DNA of 64,000 nucleotides from AWTP1-9 sp035703165 (GCA_035703165.1 DASSYR010000065.1:1-64000), one strand, 5' to 3'; shown: positions 17,972-26,905, counted from the stretch's first letter. Notes: generated from the letters alone by a model not told the origin. Made by a program: numbers and translations.

Positions 17972-18988
17972 TTGAAAGTATCCAACGAAACAAAAGTAGG
18001 GGCTCTTACAGCAATAGCTATTACTTTGCTCATTTTAGGATTCAATTTTCTAAAAGGCAAATCTGTATTGGCAAGGACCAATCGTATATACGCCGTGTTT
18101 GATCATGTAGGAGGATTAAAACAATCTAACCCGGTTATGATTAACGGTTTAAAAGTGGGAACGGTATATGATATTTTTGAGCAATCGAAGGATATTAGAA
18201 AAATTATTGTTTCTATAAACCTACTTAAAGACGTTAACATACCTTCTAATTCCACAGCTAATATTAAACCCAGTTTTACTGAAGCAACTTCACTTGATAT
18301 AAATTTAGGAAATGCCACCACCTTTTTGGGTAGTGGCGATACCATTGCCTCCATAACCAAACCAGGGGTTCTTGACCAACTCTCCAATTCCGCTGCTCCT
18401 GCTGTTGATAGCGTAAAAAAAGCAGCTGCCATGTTGGGAAAAGTTTTGGAAAATGTAAACTCTATTTTTGACCCCAACACAAAGGGCAATTTACAAACCG
18501 TAATTAGCAACATTAAAATATTAACAGAAAGATTAACAGCAACAGCAGCAGATTTGCAAGCTATGATGGATGCACAAACCGGAGCAGTTGCTAAGTCTAT
18601 GAACAACCTGGAATCCTTTAGCGGGAACCTGGCAAAAAATAATGACAGGTTTGATAGCATCATGAGTAACCTGAATAATGTAACTACCCAACTGTCCCAA
18701 TCTGAAATAAAAGAAACGATAAATAATCTGAATAAATCTCTTAACGAATTAAAAACAACACTAACAAAAATAAATAATAGCGAAGGGTCTCTGGGTAAAT
18801 TAATAAATGATCCATCCCTGTATAACAGCCTTATGTCAAACCTGAGAAGTGTAAATACCCTGGTTGATGATTTAAAAGTTCACCCCAAACGATATGTAAG
18901 TTTTTCCGTTTTTGGTAAAAAAGAAAAATCACCACCGCTTAATGCTCCTTTATCCGACAGTGCAACAAACCAACAACCAAAGCAGTAA
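17972..18988 (+). CDS. MlaD/MCE-domain lipid transport protein
   Basis: A 338-aa protein with one N-terminal transmembrane helix (VGALTAIAITLLILGFNFLKG), then an MCE domain at about residues 35-115 (YAVFDHVGGLKQSNPVMINGLKVGTV). A long helical, coiled-coil-like region follows. This is the architecture of substrate-binding components of Mla-type phospholipid transporters in the periplasm. The start is TTG: the frame is open back to a TGA at 17891-17893 and contains no ATG before the membrane helix. The stop overlaps the OstA-like gene start by one base (TAATG). No MlaE/MlaF partners are in the window. Confidence 0.9.
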   Translation: MKVSNETKVGALTAIAITLLILGFNFLKGKSVLARTNRIYAVFDHVGGLKQSNPVMINGLKVGTVYDIFEQSKDIRKIIVSINLLKDVNIPSNSTANIKPSFTEATSLDINLGNATTFLGSGDTIASITKPGVLDQLSNSAAPAVDSVKKAAAMLGKVLENVNSIFDPNTKGNLQTVISNIKILTERLTATAADLQAMMDAQTGAVAKSMNNLESFSGNLAKNNDRFDSIMSNLNNVTTQLSQSEIKETINNLNKSLNELKTTLTKINNSEGSLGKLINDPSLYNSLMSNLRSVNTLVDDLKVHPKRYVSFSVFGKKEKSPPLNAPLSDSATNQQPKQ

Positions 18989-20838
18989 TGAAGAGACTGT
19001 TTTTATTTGCTTATACTTTTATACTTCTGAACAATATTTTGGCACAGCAGCCTGGGCCTACACGCCCTTTTCCGGAAGATACGATTAAGCGGGTAGATAT
19101 TATCCATTCCGACAGGTTGGAATACGTATATATTGATAGCCTAAATGAATTTCAAAAACTAGTGGGACATGTAAGACTTCGCCAGGGTAATACCCTGTTT
19201 GATGCTGATAGTGTAGTAATTAATCAACGAACAAATATTGCGGAGGCATTTGGCAATATTCACATTAATGATGCGGACAGCGTTCATACTTATTCACAAT
19301 ACCTGAAATATTTTGGCGATACTAAATTGGCCCAATTGAGAAAAAGCGTAAGACTAAGTGATGGCAAAAGTATTTTAACAACCGAAACACTGGATTACGA
19401 TGTAGGCGCACACATAGGTTTGTTTAAAGATGGAGGAAAAGTGGTAAATGATAAAGCTACGCTCACCAGCGAGGAGGGATATTATTATGCCGACACCAGG
19501 GATATTTACTTTAAAAACAAAGTAAAATTAATTGATCCCGAATATCGCCTCGCAACAGACACTCTGCTTTATAATGTAGATACACAAATAGCCACGTTTC
19601 TCGCTCCTACTACTATTGATGATGGCACAACCAAAATTTATACACGGGACGGTAACTACAATTTAAAAACAGGCCAGGGTAATTTTGGAAAACGTCCTAT
19701 TATCCAGGATTCAACGCAAACAATAATTGGCGACGACCTGGCTTTTGAAAAAAAGACTGGGCGATTTGAAGGAAAGGGCAATGTGGTATATAAAGATACC
19801 GCTCAGGGTATAGTATTAATTTCAAATCACCTTTTTGGCAACCGTAATAAAAAAAGTGTGTTAGCTACAGAAAAGCCTGTAATGATTATTAAACAAGATA
19901 AAGATTCAATTTATGTAGCCGCTGATACCCTATTCTCTGGTCTGATTCGTGATCTGGATAGTCTGCAAAAAATTTACGGCCAACAAAAGGATACATTGGC
20001 AACTTTTGATAGCCTTACTACTCAAATTAGAGACAGCAATAATACCATACCACATGTTAAGGATAATATAGCTGATGCCAAAACAGATATTGATACAACT
20101 GCAAAAGAAAATACGCAAGTTTTAACAGACAAGGACAAACAAAAAGTAGTGGCAAATAAAGAAGATAAAATCAGTAACGAAATACTTAAGCCTGATCAAA
20201 AAGATTCAATTGCCCTATCCGAAAAAAATAGTATAACAAAAGTACAGCAAGACAGCGTTAAAGCCCGGACAGATACTTTACGTTTTATTACGGGTTTTCA
20301 TCATGTACGCATTTTTTCAGATTCGATGCAGGCTGTGGCCGATAGCATGTATTACTCTTCAGTAGATTCCGTCTTTCGATTGTATTATGATCCTATTTTA
20401 TGGGCAAAAGAAAGCCAGATTACCGGCGATACCATGTACCTATTTACTAAACACAAAAAGCCGGAGCGGTTGTATGTTTTTGAAAAAGGGCTGGCTATTA
20501 ATCATATAGAAAAAGATAATTTCAATCAAATAAAAGGTCGTACCATAAACGGGTACTTTAAAGAAGGCAATATTGATAATATTATTGCAAAAGGCAATGC
20601 TGAATGCATTTATTTTCTTCAGAATGAGGATAGCAGTTATGTGGGTGTAAACAGAACAACTGCAGATCTTATTGACATGTTTTTTAGTAACAAAGAGCTA
20701 AAACGAGTCGTTTTTCGAAGCGAAGTAAAAGGGAAAACCATCCCAATAAGGCAGGCAGAAGCTGAATTCACAAAATTTCCGGAGTTTAAATGGTTAGATA
20801 ACCGAAGACCTAAAAACAGATTAGAATTATTTCAATAG
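18988..20838 (+). CDS. OstA/LptA-like periplasmic protein
   Basis: A 616-aa exported protein with a signal peptide (LFLFAYTFILLNNILAQQ). Residues about 40-310 carry repeated LptA/OstA-type strands (FDADSVVINQRTNIAEAFGNIHINDADSV, TLDYDVGAHIGLFKDGG). A charged, low-complexity stretch at about 325-425, rich in Asp, Lys and Gln, separates this from a second set of OstA-like strands (about 430-605). It probably bridges the periplasm for LPS delivery to LptD, encoded nearby. It is far longer than the usual LptA (about 180 aa). It is translationally coupled to the MCE gene. The split by a linker is unusual but family-typical length in this phylum is not known to me. Confidence 0.8.
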   Translation: MKRLFLFAYTFILLNNILAQQPGPTRPFPEDTIKRVDIIHSDRLEYVYIDSLNEFQKLVGHVRLRQGNTLFDADSVVINQRTNIAEAFGNIHINDADSVHTYSQYLKYFGDTKLAQLRKSVRLSDGKSILTTETLDYDVGAHIGLFKDGGKVVNDKATLTSEEGYYYADTRDIYFKNKVKLIDPEYRLATDTLLYNVDTQIATFLAPTTIDDGTTKIYTRDGNYNLKTGQGNFGKRPIIQDSTQTIIGDDLAFEKKTGRFEGKGNVVYKDTAQGIVLISNHLFGNRNKKSVLATEKPVMIIKQDKDSIYVAADTLFSGLIRDLDSLQKIYGQQKDTLATFDSLTTQIRDSNNTIPHVKDNIADAKTDIDTTAKENTQVLTDKDKQKVVANKEDKISNEILKPDQKDSIALSEKNSITKVQQDSVKARTDTLRFITGFHHVRIFSDSMQAVADSMYYSSVDSVFRLYYDPILWAKESQITGDTMYLFTKHKKPERLYVFEKGLAINHIEKDNFNQIKGRTINGYFKEGNIDNIIAKGNAECIYFLQNEDSSYVGVNRTTADLIDMFFSNKELKRVVFRSEVKGKTIPIRQAEAEFTKFPEFKWLDNRRPKNRLELFQ

Positions 20839-20917
20839 GCTTTTCAAGGCTACACATGTATAGTAGTAATTCCAAATTCATATATTTCAAGCTTATCTTT
20901 ACATTAAATCTTTTTAA

Positions 20918-22195
20918 ATGACTTCAGCAATACTACTGGTTTTTATTACCGGTTATTTATTAATAACACTGGAACACATAATTAAAATAAATAAAGTTGC
21001 TTTTGCTTTGGTAACCGGAGTAGTTTGCTGGACTATCTACATACTTTCTCCTTCCGGAAAAGAGAACGTCCTTCACCAATTAGCAGAACATTTAGGCGAT
21101 ATCAGTGGTATCCTTTTTTTCTTATTGGGAGCTATGACAATAGTGGAACTCATAGACGCACACAACGGATTTGATTTAGTTACAGAAAAAATTTACGCAA
21201 CCGATAAAAAAAAGCTTATCTGGATCATTAGTTTTATCAGCTTTTTTTTATCGGCTGTTTTGGATAATCTTACCACAACCATCGTAATGGTATCCTTAAT
21301 TAAAAAAATAATTGCAGACAAAAACGATCGGTTATTTTTTGCAGGAATGATTGTTATTGCTGCAAATGCAGGCGGCGCGTGGTCTCCCATCGGGGATGTT
21401 ACTACCACCATGTTATGGATTGGTGGTCAGATAACCGCAGGCAGTATTATGGCAAAACTATTAATCCCAAGTCTCGTTTGTCTATTTACACCTTTACTGG
21501 TTATGCACTTTAGCCTAAAAGGTAAAATAACCAAACCTGCACAATCAACAACAAAGCTAACATCAACTAAAGCCCGGGAAAGAAACATTATCTTTTTTTT
21601 AGGTCTTGTGTTGCTTATTGCAGTCCCTGTTTTTAAAACAATGACCCATCTCCCCCCCTTCATGGGCATGTTACTTTCTCTTGGTATTATGTGGATTGTA
21701 ACAGAAATAATACATAGCGGAAAATCAAGTGAGGATAAAGACTTTTTATCAGTTGTTTATGCATTGAGAAAAATAGACACCCCGAGTATTTTATTTTTTC
21801 TCGGGATATTATTAAGCGTTGCTGCTCTTCAATCAACAGGACAATTATTACAAGCTTCTGCCTGGCTTTCAAACACACTGAAGAACGAAAGTTTAATTTC
21901 TATTACCATTGGGCTCTTTTCAGCCGTAGTAGATAATGTGCCCATCGTTGCCGCTGTTCAGGCAATGTACCCGCTGGAACATTATCCCACCAATCATTAC
22001 TTATGGGAATTCCTGGCCTATACAACAGGCACAGGTGGTAGTGTACTGATTATTGGTTCGGCTGCCGGTGTTGCTGCCATGGGTATTGAAAAAATAAATT
22101 TCTTTTGGTATATAAAAAAAATCTCTTTGTGGGCCTTAATCGGGTATTTTGCAGGAGCAGCGGTGTATATAATACAAAATGCTTTTCTTAGTTAA
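20918..22195 (+). CDS. nhaD: Na+/H+ antiporter, NhaD family
   Basis: A 425-aa polytopic protein with about 12 membrane segments. Signatures are LDNLTTTIVMVSL near residue 111, NAGGAWSPIGDVTTTMLW near residue 149, and a second DNVPIVAAVQAMYP in the C-terminal half, the inverted repeats of the ion-transporter superfamily to which NhaD belongs. It exchanges cytoplasmic Na+ for protons. An ArsB-type permease is the main alternative, but the GDVTTTMLW wording supports NhaD. It stands as its own transcription unit. Confidence 0.9.
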   Translation: MTSAILLVFITGYLLITLEHIIKINKVAFALVTGVVCWTIYILSPSGKENVLHQLAEHLGDISGILFFLLGAMTIVELIDAHNGFDLVTEKIYATDKKKLIWIISFISFFLSAVLDNLTTTIVMVSLIKKIIADKNDRLFFAGMIVIAANAGGAWSPIGDVTTTMLWIGGQITAGSIMAKLLIPSLVCLFTPLLVMHFSLKGKITKPAQSTTKLTSTKARERNIIFFLGLVLLIAVPVFKTMTHLPPFMGMLLSLGIMWIVTEIIHSGKSSEDKDFLSVVYALRKIDTPSILFFLGILLSVAALQSTGQLLQASAWLSNTLKNESLISITIGLFSAVVDNVPIVAAVQAMYPLEHYPTNHYLWEFLAYTTGTGGSVLIIGSAAGVAAMGIEKINFFWYIKKISLWALIGYFAGAAVYIIQNAFLS

Positions 22196-22247
22196 AAGTT
22201 CTTTCATAAAAAGTATCCCCCCCATTCCCTGGCATTTCCCAATAAAG

Positions 22248-22281
22248 TATTTACAAATATTCCCCATAATATTTGTAAATA
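22248..22281. repeat. Perfect 14-bp inverted repeat
   Basis: TATTTACAAATATT (22248-22261) is the exact reverse complement of AATATTTGTAAATA (22268-22281), with a 6-nt spacer CCCCAT. It lies in the 209-nt gap after nhaD and before the M20 amidohydrolase. No T-run follows on either strand, so it is not a typical terminator. A protein-binding operator or cruciform is possible. Confidence 0.7.
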
Positions 22282-22404
22282 TGGCATCTTAAACCAGGAA
22301 CAAAATCATTAATTCATAGTATTTCTTATCTTCATTTCTAATTTTACCATTTACAAGTATTTTTTTTAAAAATTAAATTCTGTTTACTTACAAACTGGAC
22401 GTAC

Positions 22405-23697
22405 ATGAGAAAACTTCTATTTTTAGCTGCATCATTATATGCAGGTGTTTTGTCTGCACAAAACACTACCCTTTTGGAACAACAAATAAAAACAGTTTAT
22501 CCAAAATTAATTGAATGGAGACGACACATTCACCAAAACCCCGAACTGGGCAACCGGGAGTACAAAACGGCTGAGTATATAGCCAATCATCTAAAATCAC
22601 TCGGCATCGAAGTTCAAACCGGTGTTGGAAAAACCGGAGTAGTGGGTCTTTTAAAAGGTGGTAAACCCGGTCCTGTTATTGCTTTAAGAGCTGACATGGA
22701 TGCCTTACCGGTTTTTGAAAGAGTAGATATACCTTTTAAATCAACGGTTAAAGCTGAATATAACGGGCAAACCGTTCCGGTAATGCATGCCTGTGGTCAT
22801 GACAGCCATGTCAGCATTTTGATGGGCACCGCAGAAGTATTGAGCAAAATGAGAAAAGATTTAGCTGGCACCGTAAAATTTATTTTTCAACCGGCGGAAG
22901 AAGGTCCTCCCGGTGATGAGGAAGGTGGAGCACCCTTAATGATTAAAGAAGGGGTGATGGACAATCCTAAAGTAGATGCCATCTTTGGCTTACATATATC
23001 ATCCGGATTAGAGATTGGAAACCTACGGTATAAAAGTGGCTCTTTTATGGCTTCAAGCGATTGGTTCACTATTAAAATAAAAGGAAAAGGTTCACATGGC
23101 TCTACTCCATGGACCTCAAAAGATCCTATTGCTATTGGAACGCAAATAATAACCGGCCTGCAAAATATTGTAAGCCGACAGGAAGATTTAACCAAAGCCC
23201 CGGTTGTAATTACGGTAGGAAAATTTCACAGCGGTCTCCGTAGTAACATTATTCCGGAAGAAGCTATTTTGGAAGGCACTATAAGAACCCTGGATCCCGT
23301 CATGCAAAAAGATGTGCATGAAAAAATAAAACTTACCGCACAAAAAATTGCCGAAGCTTGGGGAGCAAGCGCAGAAGTATCTATTGACACCAAAACCCTG
23401 GTTACTGTAAATAACCCAGAACTGGTAAAAATGATGCTGCCCTCTCTGCAGGCTGCTGCAGGAAAAGATAATGTTATAGAAGGAACGTGGACAACAGGCG
23501 CTGAAGATTTTTCTTATTACGGGGAAAAAGCTCCTGCCTTCTTTTTTAATTTAGGTGGCATGCCAAAAGGAACCGATACCAAAAATGCCCCTCCACACCA
23601 TACTTCCGATTTTTATATTGATGACAGTATGCTGGACGTAGGCGTAAAAGCCTTCTGCAATATTGTTTTAGATTATGCCAGGCTAAAAAATAAATAA
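22405..23697 (+). CDS. Secreted M20D amidohydrolase / peptidase
   Basis: A 430-aa protein with a short signal peptide (LLFLAASLYAGVLSAQN), so probably periplasmic. M20D motifs: IEWRRHIHQNPELGNREY (35-53), ALRADMDALP (93-102), MHACGHDSH with metal ligands Cys130 and His132, QPAEEGPPGDEEGGA with the catalytic/metal Glu pair E165-E166, and TTGAEDFSYY near the end. The family hydrolyses N-acyl amino acids (hippurate, IAA-amino acid, N-acetyl peptides). The substrate cannot be told. A hairpin just downstream may end the transcript. Confidence 0.92.
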   Translation: MRKLLFLAASLYAGVLSAQNTTLLEQQIKTVYPKLIEWRRHIHQNPELGNREYKTAEYIANHLKSLGIEVQTGVGKTGVVGLLKGGKPGPVIALRADMDALPVFERVDIPFKSTVKAEYNGQTVPVMHACGHDSHVSILMGTAEVLSKMRKDLAGTVKFIFQPAEEGPPGDEEGGAPLMIKEGVMDNPKVDAIFGLHISSGLEIGNLRYKSGSFMASSDWFTIKIKGKGSHGSTPWTSKDPIAIGTQIITGLQNIVSRQEDLTKAPVVITVGKFHSGLRSNIIPEEAILEGTIRTLDPVMQKDVHEKIKLTAQKIAEAWGASAEVSIDTKTLVTVNNPELVKMMLPSLQAAAGKDNVIEGTWTTGAEDFSYYGEKAPAFFFNLGGMPKGTDTKNAPPHHTSDFYIDDSMLDVGVKAFCNIVLDYARLKNK

Positions 23698-23729
23698 ATT
23701 TAGCATTATGTGTTCAATCAGCTTGCTGT

Positions 23730-23756
23730 GGGCAGAACAAATACCTGTTTCTGCCC
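23730..23756 (+). terminator. Hairpin downstream of the M20 gene
   Basis: GGGCAGAA (23730-23737) pairs with TTCTGCCC (23749-23756) across an 11-nt loop, 33 nt after the stop codon. No T-run follows, so termination is uncertain; it may only protect the 3' end. Confidence 0.4.
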
Positions 23757-23904
23757 GGCAAACTGGTTATAACCTCAACCAAGCGCCTTCCATTTTAATA
23801 AACTACCAAGGTTATTATCGCAATTCCGGTTTACAAAATAGACAGCTTTTTATATCAAACGGCCTAATGATAATTACTGGCTACTAAAAGTTATCTTGCA
23901 TTCA

Positions 23905-24990
23905 ATGCTTCTCTTAAAGAAAATATCACTTACCCAATTTAAAAATTATGACTCCAGGAGCTTTGAATTTGCTAACCGGGTTGTAGCAATTACAGGGCGC
24001 AATGGAACGGGCAAAACCAATTTAATTGATGCTGTTCATTACCTCTGCTTTACAAAAAGTTACTTTACTGGTACAGATGCACAAACAGTTCAATTTAGTA
24101 CTGATGGCTTTCGTATAGAGGGCATATTCGAAAAACAAGGCGAAGAACAAAAGGTAGTTGACGTATATCGCGGAAATGGCAAAAAAGAAATTTTGTTAAA
24201 CGAAGTATCGTATGAAAAATTTTCCTCTCATATAGGCAAATTTACTTGCGTAATGGTTGCACCCGATGATGTAGAACTTATTATTGGAGGTAGCGAAGAA
24301 AGAAGAAAATTTTTGGATACAATGCTTGCCCAACTTGATGCCGATTATTTACAACAACTTATCAGCTACACCAAAATATTACAGCAAAGGAACAGCTTGC
24401 TAAAATCATTTGCCGAAACCGGCAAAACAGATTGGGGGTTACTGGATGTAATAGATTACCAACTTTTGCACCCTTGCTCAACTATTTTTACCAAACGGCG
24501 TGATTTTTTAGAAGCTTTTATCCCATTGGTGCAAAAAACTTATGTTGATATTGCTGACAATAATGAAGAAGTTACCATTCAATACGAAAGCCAGTTAAAG
24601 CAATATTCCTTTGAATCACTCATTGAACAATATCGTCAAAAAGATTTTGCTTTACAACGTACTCATGCAGGCATACATAAAGATGATTTAAATATAAACC
24701 TTAATGGTCAAAATTTTAAAACCACCGCTTCGCAAGGTCAGCGTAAAAGTTTATTATTTGCCCTGAAGCTGGCAGAATTTGAAGTATTAAAAAATAAAAA
24801 AGGATTTGCCCCCCTTCTTTTATTAGACGACATCTTTGAAAAATTGGATAATGAGCGTATGAACAACCTGTTAAAAAAAGTGTGCGTAGAAAATGATGTT
24901 CAGGTATTTATAACTGACACCCATGAAGAAAGAATAAAAAAATCGCTGGGAATGTTAAACGTTCCTTTTCAAATAGTTCATCTTACATAA
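23905..24990 (+). CDS. recF: DNA replication and repair protein RecF
   Basis: I start at the ATG at 23905; a TTG nine bases upstream is less likely. The 361-aa product has Walker A GRNGTGKTN at residues 31-39, the ABC signature TASQGQRKSL in the C-terminal third, and Walker B LLLLDDIFEKLD. RecF binds DNA near gaps and loads RecA with RecO and RecR. It is followed after 85 nt by a DUF721 gene, a common pairing in Bacteria. Confidence 0.96.
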   Translation: MLLLKKISLTQFKNYDSRSFEFANRVVAITGRNGTGKTNLIDAVHYLCFTKSYFTGTDAQTVQFSTDGFRIEGIFEKQGEEQKVVDVYRGNGKKEILLNEVSYEKFSSHIGKFTCVMVAPDDVELIIGGSEERRKFLDTMLAQLDADYLQQLISYTKILQQRNSLLKSFAETGKTDWGLLDVIDYQLLHPCSTIFTKRRDFLEAFIPLVQKTYVDIADNNEEVTIQYESQLKQYSFESLIEQYRQKDFALQRTHAGIHKDDLNINLNGQNFKTTASQGQRKSLLFALKLAEFEVLKNKKGFAPLLLLDDIFEKLDNERMNNLLKKVCVENDVQVFITDTHEERIKKSLGMLNVPFQIVHLT

Positions 24991-25075
24991 CAAAACGAGA
25001 TGGGTTTATACCTTTAATAGCATGCATTACTTAAATTGCATTAAGTTTATTTTTAAATAATAGTCAAAGTTCTAT

Positions 25076-25357
25076 ATGTCAGAAGTTTCCATATCACAAG
25101 CTATAAAACAGTTTCTTCAAAAAAGTAAGCTCAAACAAAGTATTCAAGCCTTACAAGTAGAAGAAATATGGGAACAACTGATGGGCAAAACCATTGCCAA
25201 ATACACTGACAAAATAGAAATCATCGGCCATACTCTTTTTATTACCACTAATATGGCGCCTTTAAAACAGGAGCTCCAATTTCAAAAAGAAAAGATTATG
25301 GAAAGAGTTAATGAAGCGATGAAAGAAAAAATAATAAAAGAAGTGGTGATCCGGTAA
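25076..25357 (+). CDS. DUF721 (DciA-like) protein
   Basis: A 93-aa protein with the DUF721 pattern: an N-terminal helix, VEEIWEQLMGKTIAKYTDKI, then GHTLFITTNMAPLKQELQFQK. DUF721 includes DciA, a loader of the DnaB helicase in bacteria lacking DnaC. Its position just after recF fits a replication role. Length suits the short Bacteroidota version. A weak hairpin with T-run (25380-25404) follows. Confidence 0.85.
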   Translation: MSEVSISQAIKQFLQKSKLKQSIQALQVEEIWEQLMGKTIAKYTDKIEIIGHTLFITTNMAPLKQELQFQKEKIMERVNEAMKEKIIKEVVIR

Positions 25358-25379
25358 AGTTTTGCTAATTGTTTTCTTC

Positions 25380-25404
25380 CTGATAAAAATCAGCTTTTTA
25401 TTTA
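25380..25404 (+). terminator. Weak terminator after DUF721 gene
   Basis: CTGAT (25380-25384) and ATCAG (25389-25393) form a 5-bp stem with an AAAA loop, followed by CTTTTTATTT. The stem is short, so efficiency is doubtful. It would separate the DUF721 gene from the reading frame at 25445. Confidence 0.4.
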
Positions 25405-25444
25405 TCAGTTCATATTAAATTGTAAACTGACATTTTAATAACCA

Positions 25445-25822
25445 CTGAAAGCAATTGCAACCATATTACTTCTGTTTGTCTTCTGTGCAGTTTTTACGGA
25501 AACTCAAAACCTTTTTCGACTACCGTTACTTATTAAGCATTTTTATAAACACAAACTCCAGGATAAAAACATTTCGGTTCTAAAGTTTATACACATTCAT
25601 TATACAATTGAGGAAGAAAATGATACCGACGAGGCTGAAGACAATCAACTCCCTTTTAAAACATTTAATAATACGGGTTCTATCGTTTTTCATCTACACT
25701 CCTACCCACACAATGTGGTATCGCCCCCCACGCTTATTTTTAAACATTATCTTTTTGTAAAAAATAGTTTCCTAATTCCAGGATTTTACGGTTCCGTATT
25801 TCATCCTCCCCGCTTTGCATAA
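25445..25822 (+). CDS. Small hydrophobic-N-terminus protein with non-ATG start
   Basis: An open frame of 125 codons begins straight after tandem TAA stops (25436-25441) and contains no ATG at all. CTG at 25445 is the earliest plausible start, ATT or ATA codons slightly later being alternatives. The predicted product has a hydrophobic leader (TILLLFVFCAVF), a basic segment (LIKHFYKHKL), the phrase VLKFIHIHY, an acidic patch (EEENDTDEAEDNQ), LPFKTF, and a His/Pro-rich tail. This is protein-like, not random. It resembles my recollection of small Bacteroidota proteins near metal-transport genes, which I cannot verify. A DUF2231-like membrane gene follows after 68 nt. Confidence 0.6.
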   Translation: MKAIATILLLFVFCAVFTETQNLFRLPLLIKHFYKHKLQDKNISVLKFIHIHYTIEEENDTDEAEDNQLPFKTFNNTGSIVFHLHSYPHNVVSPPTLIFKHYLFVKNSFLIPGFYGSVFHPPRFA

Positions 25823-25890
25823 GAAATGCTTTATGCTAAAAGTGAAACAAAATTTATTCCTCATTTTATAAACTTTTAAAAAATTCAAAC

Positions 25891-26403
25891 ATGAATCCAG
25901 CACAAATTCATCTGGCATTAAATCATGTTCCCATACTATTATCAATAACAGGAGCTACCATATTATTAGTTGGCTCATTAAAAAATAATGATACTATAAA
26001 ATTAACCGCCGTTTATGTATTGCTTTGCGCAGCCATCTTTGCTGTTCCTGTTTTTCTTACCGGAGAAGGGACAGAAGAAATAGTAGAAAAAATACAGGGC
26101 ATATCCCAGTCTGATATTGAAAAACATGAGTCGTCGGCAAAAATTTCCCTGATATTAATTATAGCTACGGGCATTGTTGCTTTAGCAAGCGCTATCCTAA
26201 AAAGAAAAAAGGCTTCCTTTAAAATAGCTGTAACAACCAGCTTAATTCTTGCCCTTGCATCCTTTGGCTCATTTCTTCAAACAGCACATTCAGGGGGTAT
26301 AATCAGGCATACAGAACTAAGAAGTAATAGTGCAACACAAAACCAGGATTCGAAAAACCATGAGCAGCCTATTAAAAACGAAAGCGAAAAAGATGAAGAA
26401 TAA
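25891..26403 (+). CDS. DUF2231-like four-helix membrane protein
   Basis: A 170-aa protein with four predicted membrane segments (about residues 10-27, 36-56, 82-103, 110-127). It has an N-terminal HLALNHVPILL and, after the last helix, AHSGGIIRHTEL, both typical of the DUF2231-like family. A short charged tail ends in EKDEE. The conserved histidines suggest metal or heme binding, but the function is unknown. It probably shares a transcript with the small non-ATG gene upstream. A large hairpin follows at 26410-26449. Confidence 0.7.
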   Translation: MNPAQIHLALNHVPILLSITGATILLVGSLKNNDTIKLTAVYVLLCAAIFAVPVFLTGEGTEEIVEKIQGISQSDIEKHESSAKISLILIIATGIVALASAILKRKKASFKIAVTTSLILALASFGSFLQTAHSGGIIRHTELRSNSATQNQDSKNHEQPIKNESEKDEE

Positions 26404-26409
26404 GCTTCC

Positions 26410-26449
26410 CATCAGGTAACGGTCGGCATAAACCCGGCCTTACCTGGTG
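26410..26449 (+). repeat. Long imperfect hairpin in the 26.4 kb gap
   Basis: CATCAGGTAA (26410-26419) pairs with TTACCTGGTG (26440-26449), with one G-U pair. Inside, GGTCGG (26421-26426) pairs with CCGGCC (26434-26439), with one G-U pair and a single bulged C. The 16-bp stem begins 6 nt after the DUF2231 stop. No T-run follows, so it may be a 3'-end stabiliser or a dispersed repeat. Confidence 0.55.
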
Positions 26450-26500
26450 AAAATAATCATTTTGATTGGTGATATTACTCATAGGCACACCTAAAGAGAA

Positions 26501-26905
26501 ATGAGAAATTTGGTTAAAAGAAATTTTATGACTTCCGCATCAATATCTCATCTGACTAATGAACATATAGACTGGTTGCGTGCCCTTGATTTTTATGATA
26601 AAGAAATCGGTTTTATGCAAACACGACTTGCTGAAATTGCCTCTAAAAATGATGGCGAAGAGGTGATGAAAGGCGTAGAGCACTTCCAAAACCAGTTTAT
26701 TATACAAAAAAACAACATTGATGAATTGCAGCATGATATAAAAATCAACTTACAACAATTATCACATGAAGCGACGAATGCAATAGGGTATGAAATATTT
26801 TCGTTGTACGAACATGAAAGTATGCGAGAAGATTTCATGGGCTTTGAAAAAATTATGCTGGACCTCCGTCATGAATTCAATCATTTTCTAAGTAAATGGA
26901 TGTAA
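26501..26905 (+). CDS. Hypothetical helical protein
   Basis: A 134-aa soluble protein; starting at the second ATG (26528, MTSASISHLTNEH) would give 125 aa. It is almost entirely helical, with a long amphipathic stretch at about 35-80 (GVEHFQNQFIIQKNNIDELQHDIKI) that could be a coiled coil, and a C-terminal LDLRHEFNHFLSKWM. Scattered His and Glu occur but no recognised metal motif. No signal peptide. I do not recognise the family. It is convergent with the ABC permease gene. Confidence 0.6.
   Translation: MRNLVKRNFMTSASISHLTNEHIDWLRALDFYDKEIGFMQTRLAEIASKNDGEEVMKGVEHFQNQFIIQKNNIDELQHDIKINLQQLSHEATNAIGYEIFSLYEHESMREDFMGFEKIMLDLRHEFNHFLSKWM

Noticed and set aside
18103..18663. 186-codon frame on the - strand
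   Set aside because: Shadow of the mlaD-like gene, whose MCE domain and membrane helix are unambiguous.
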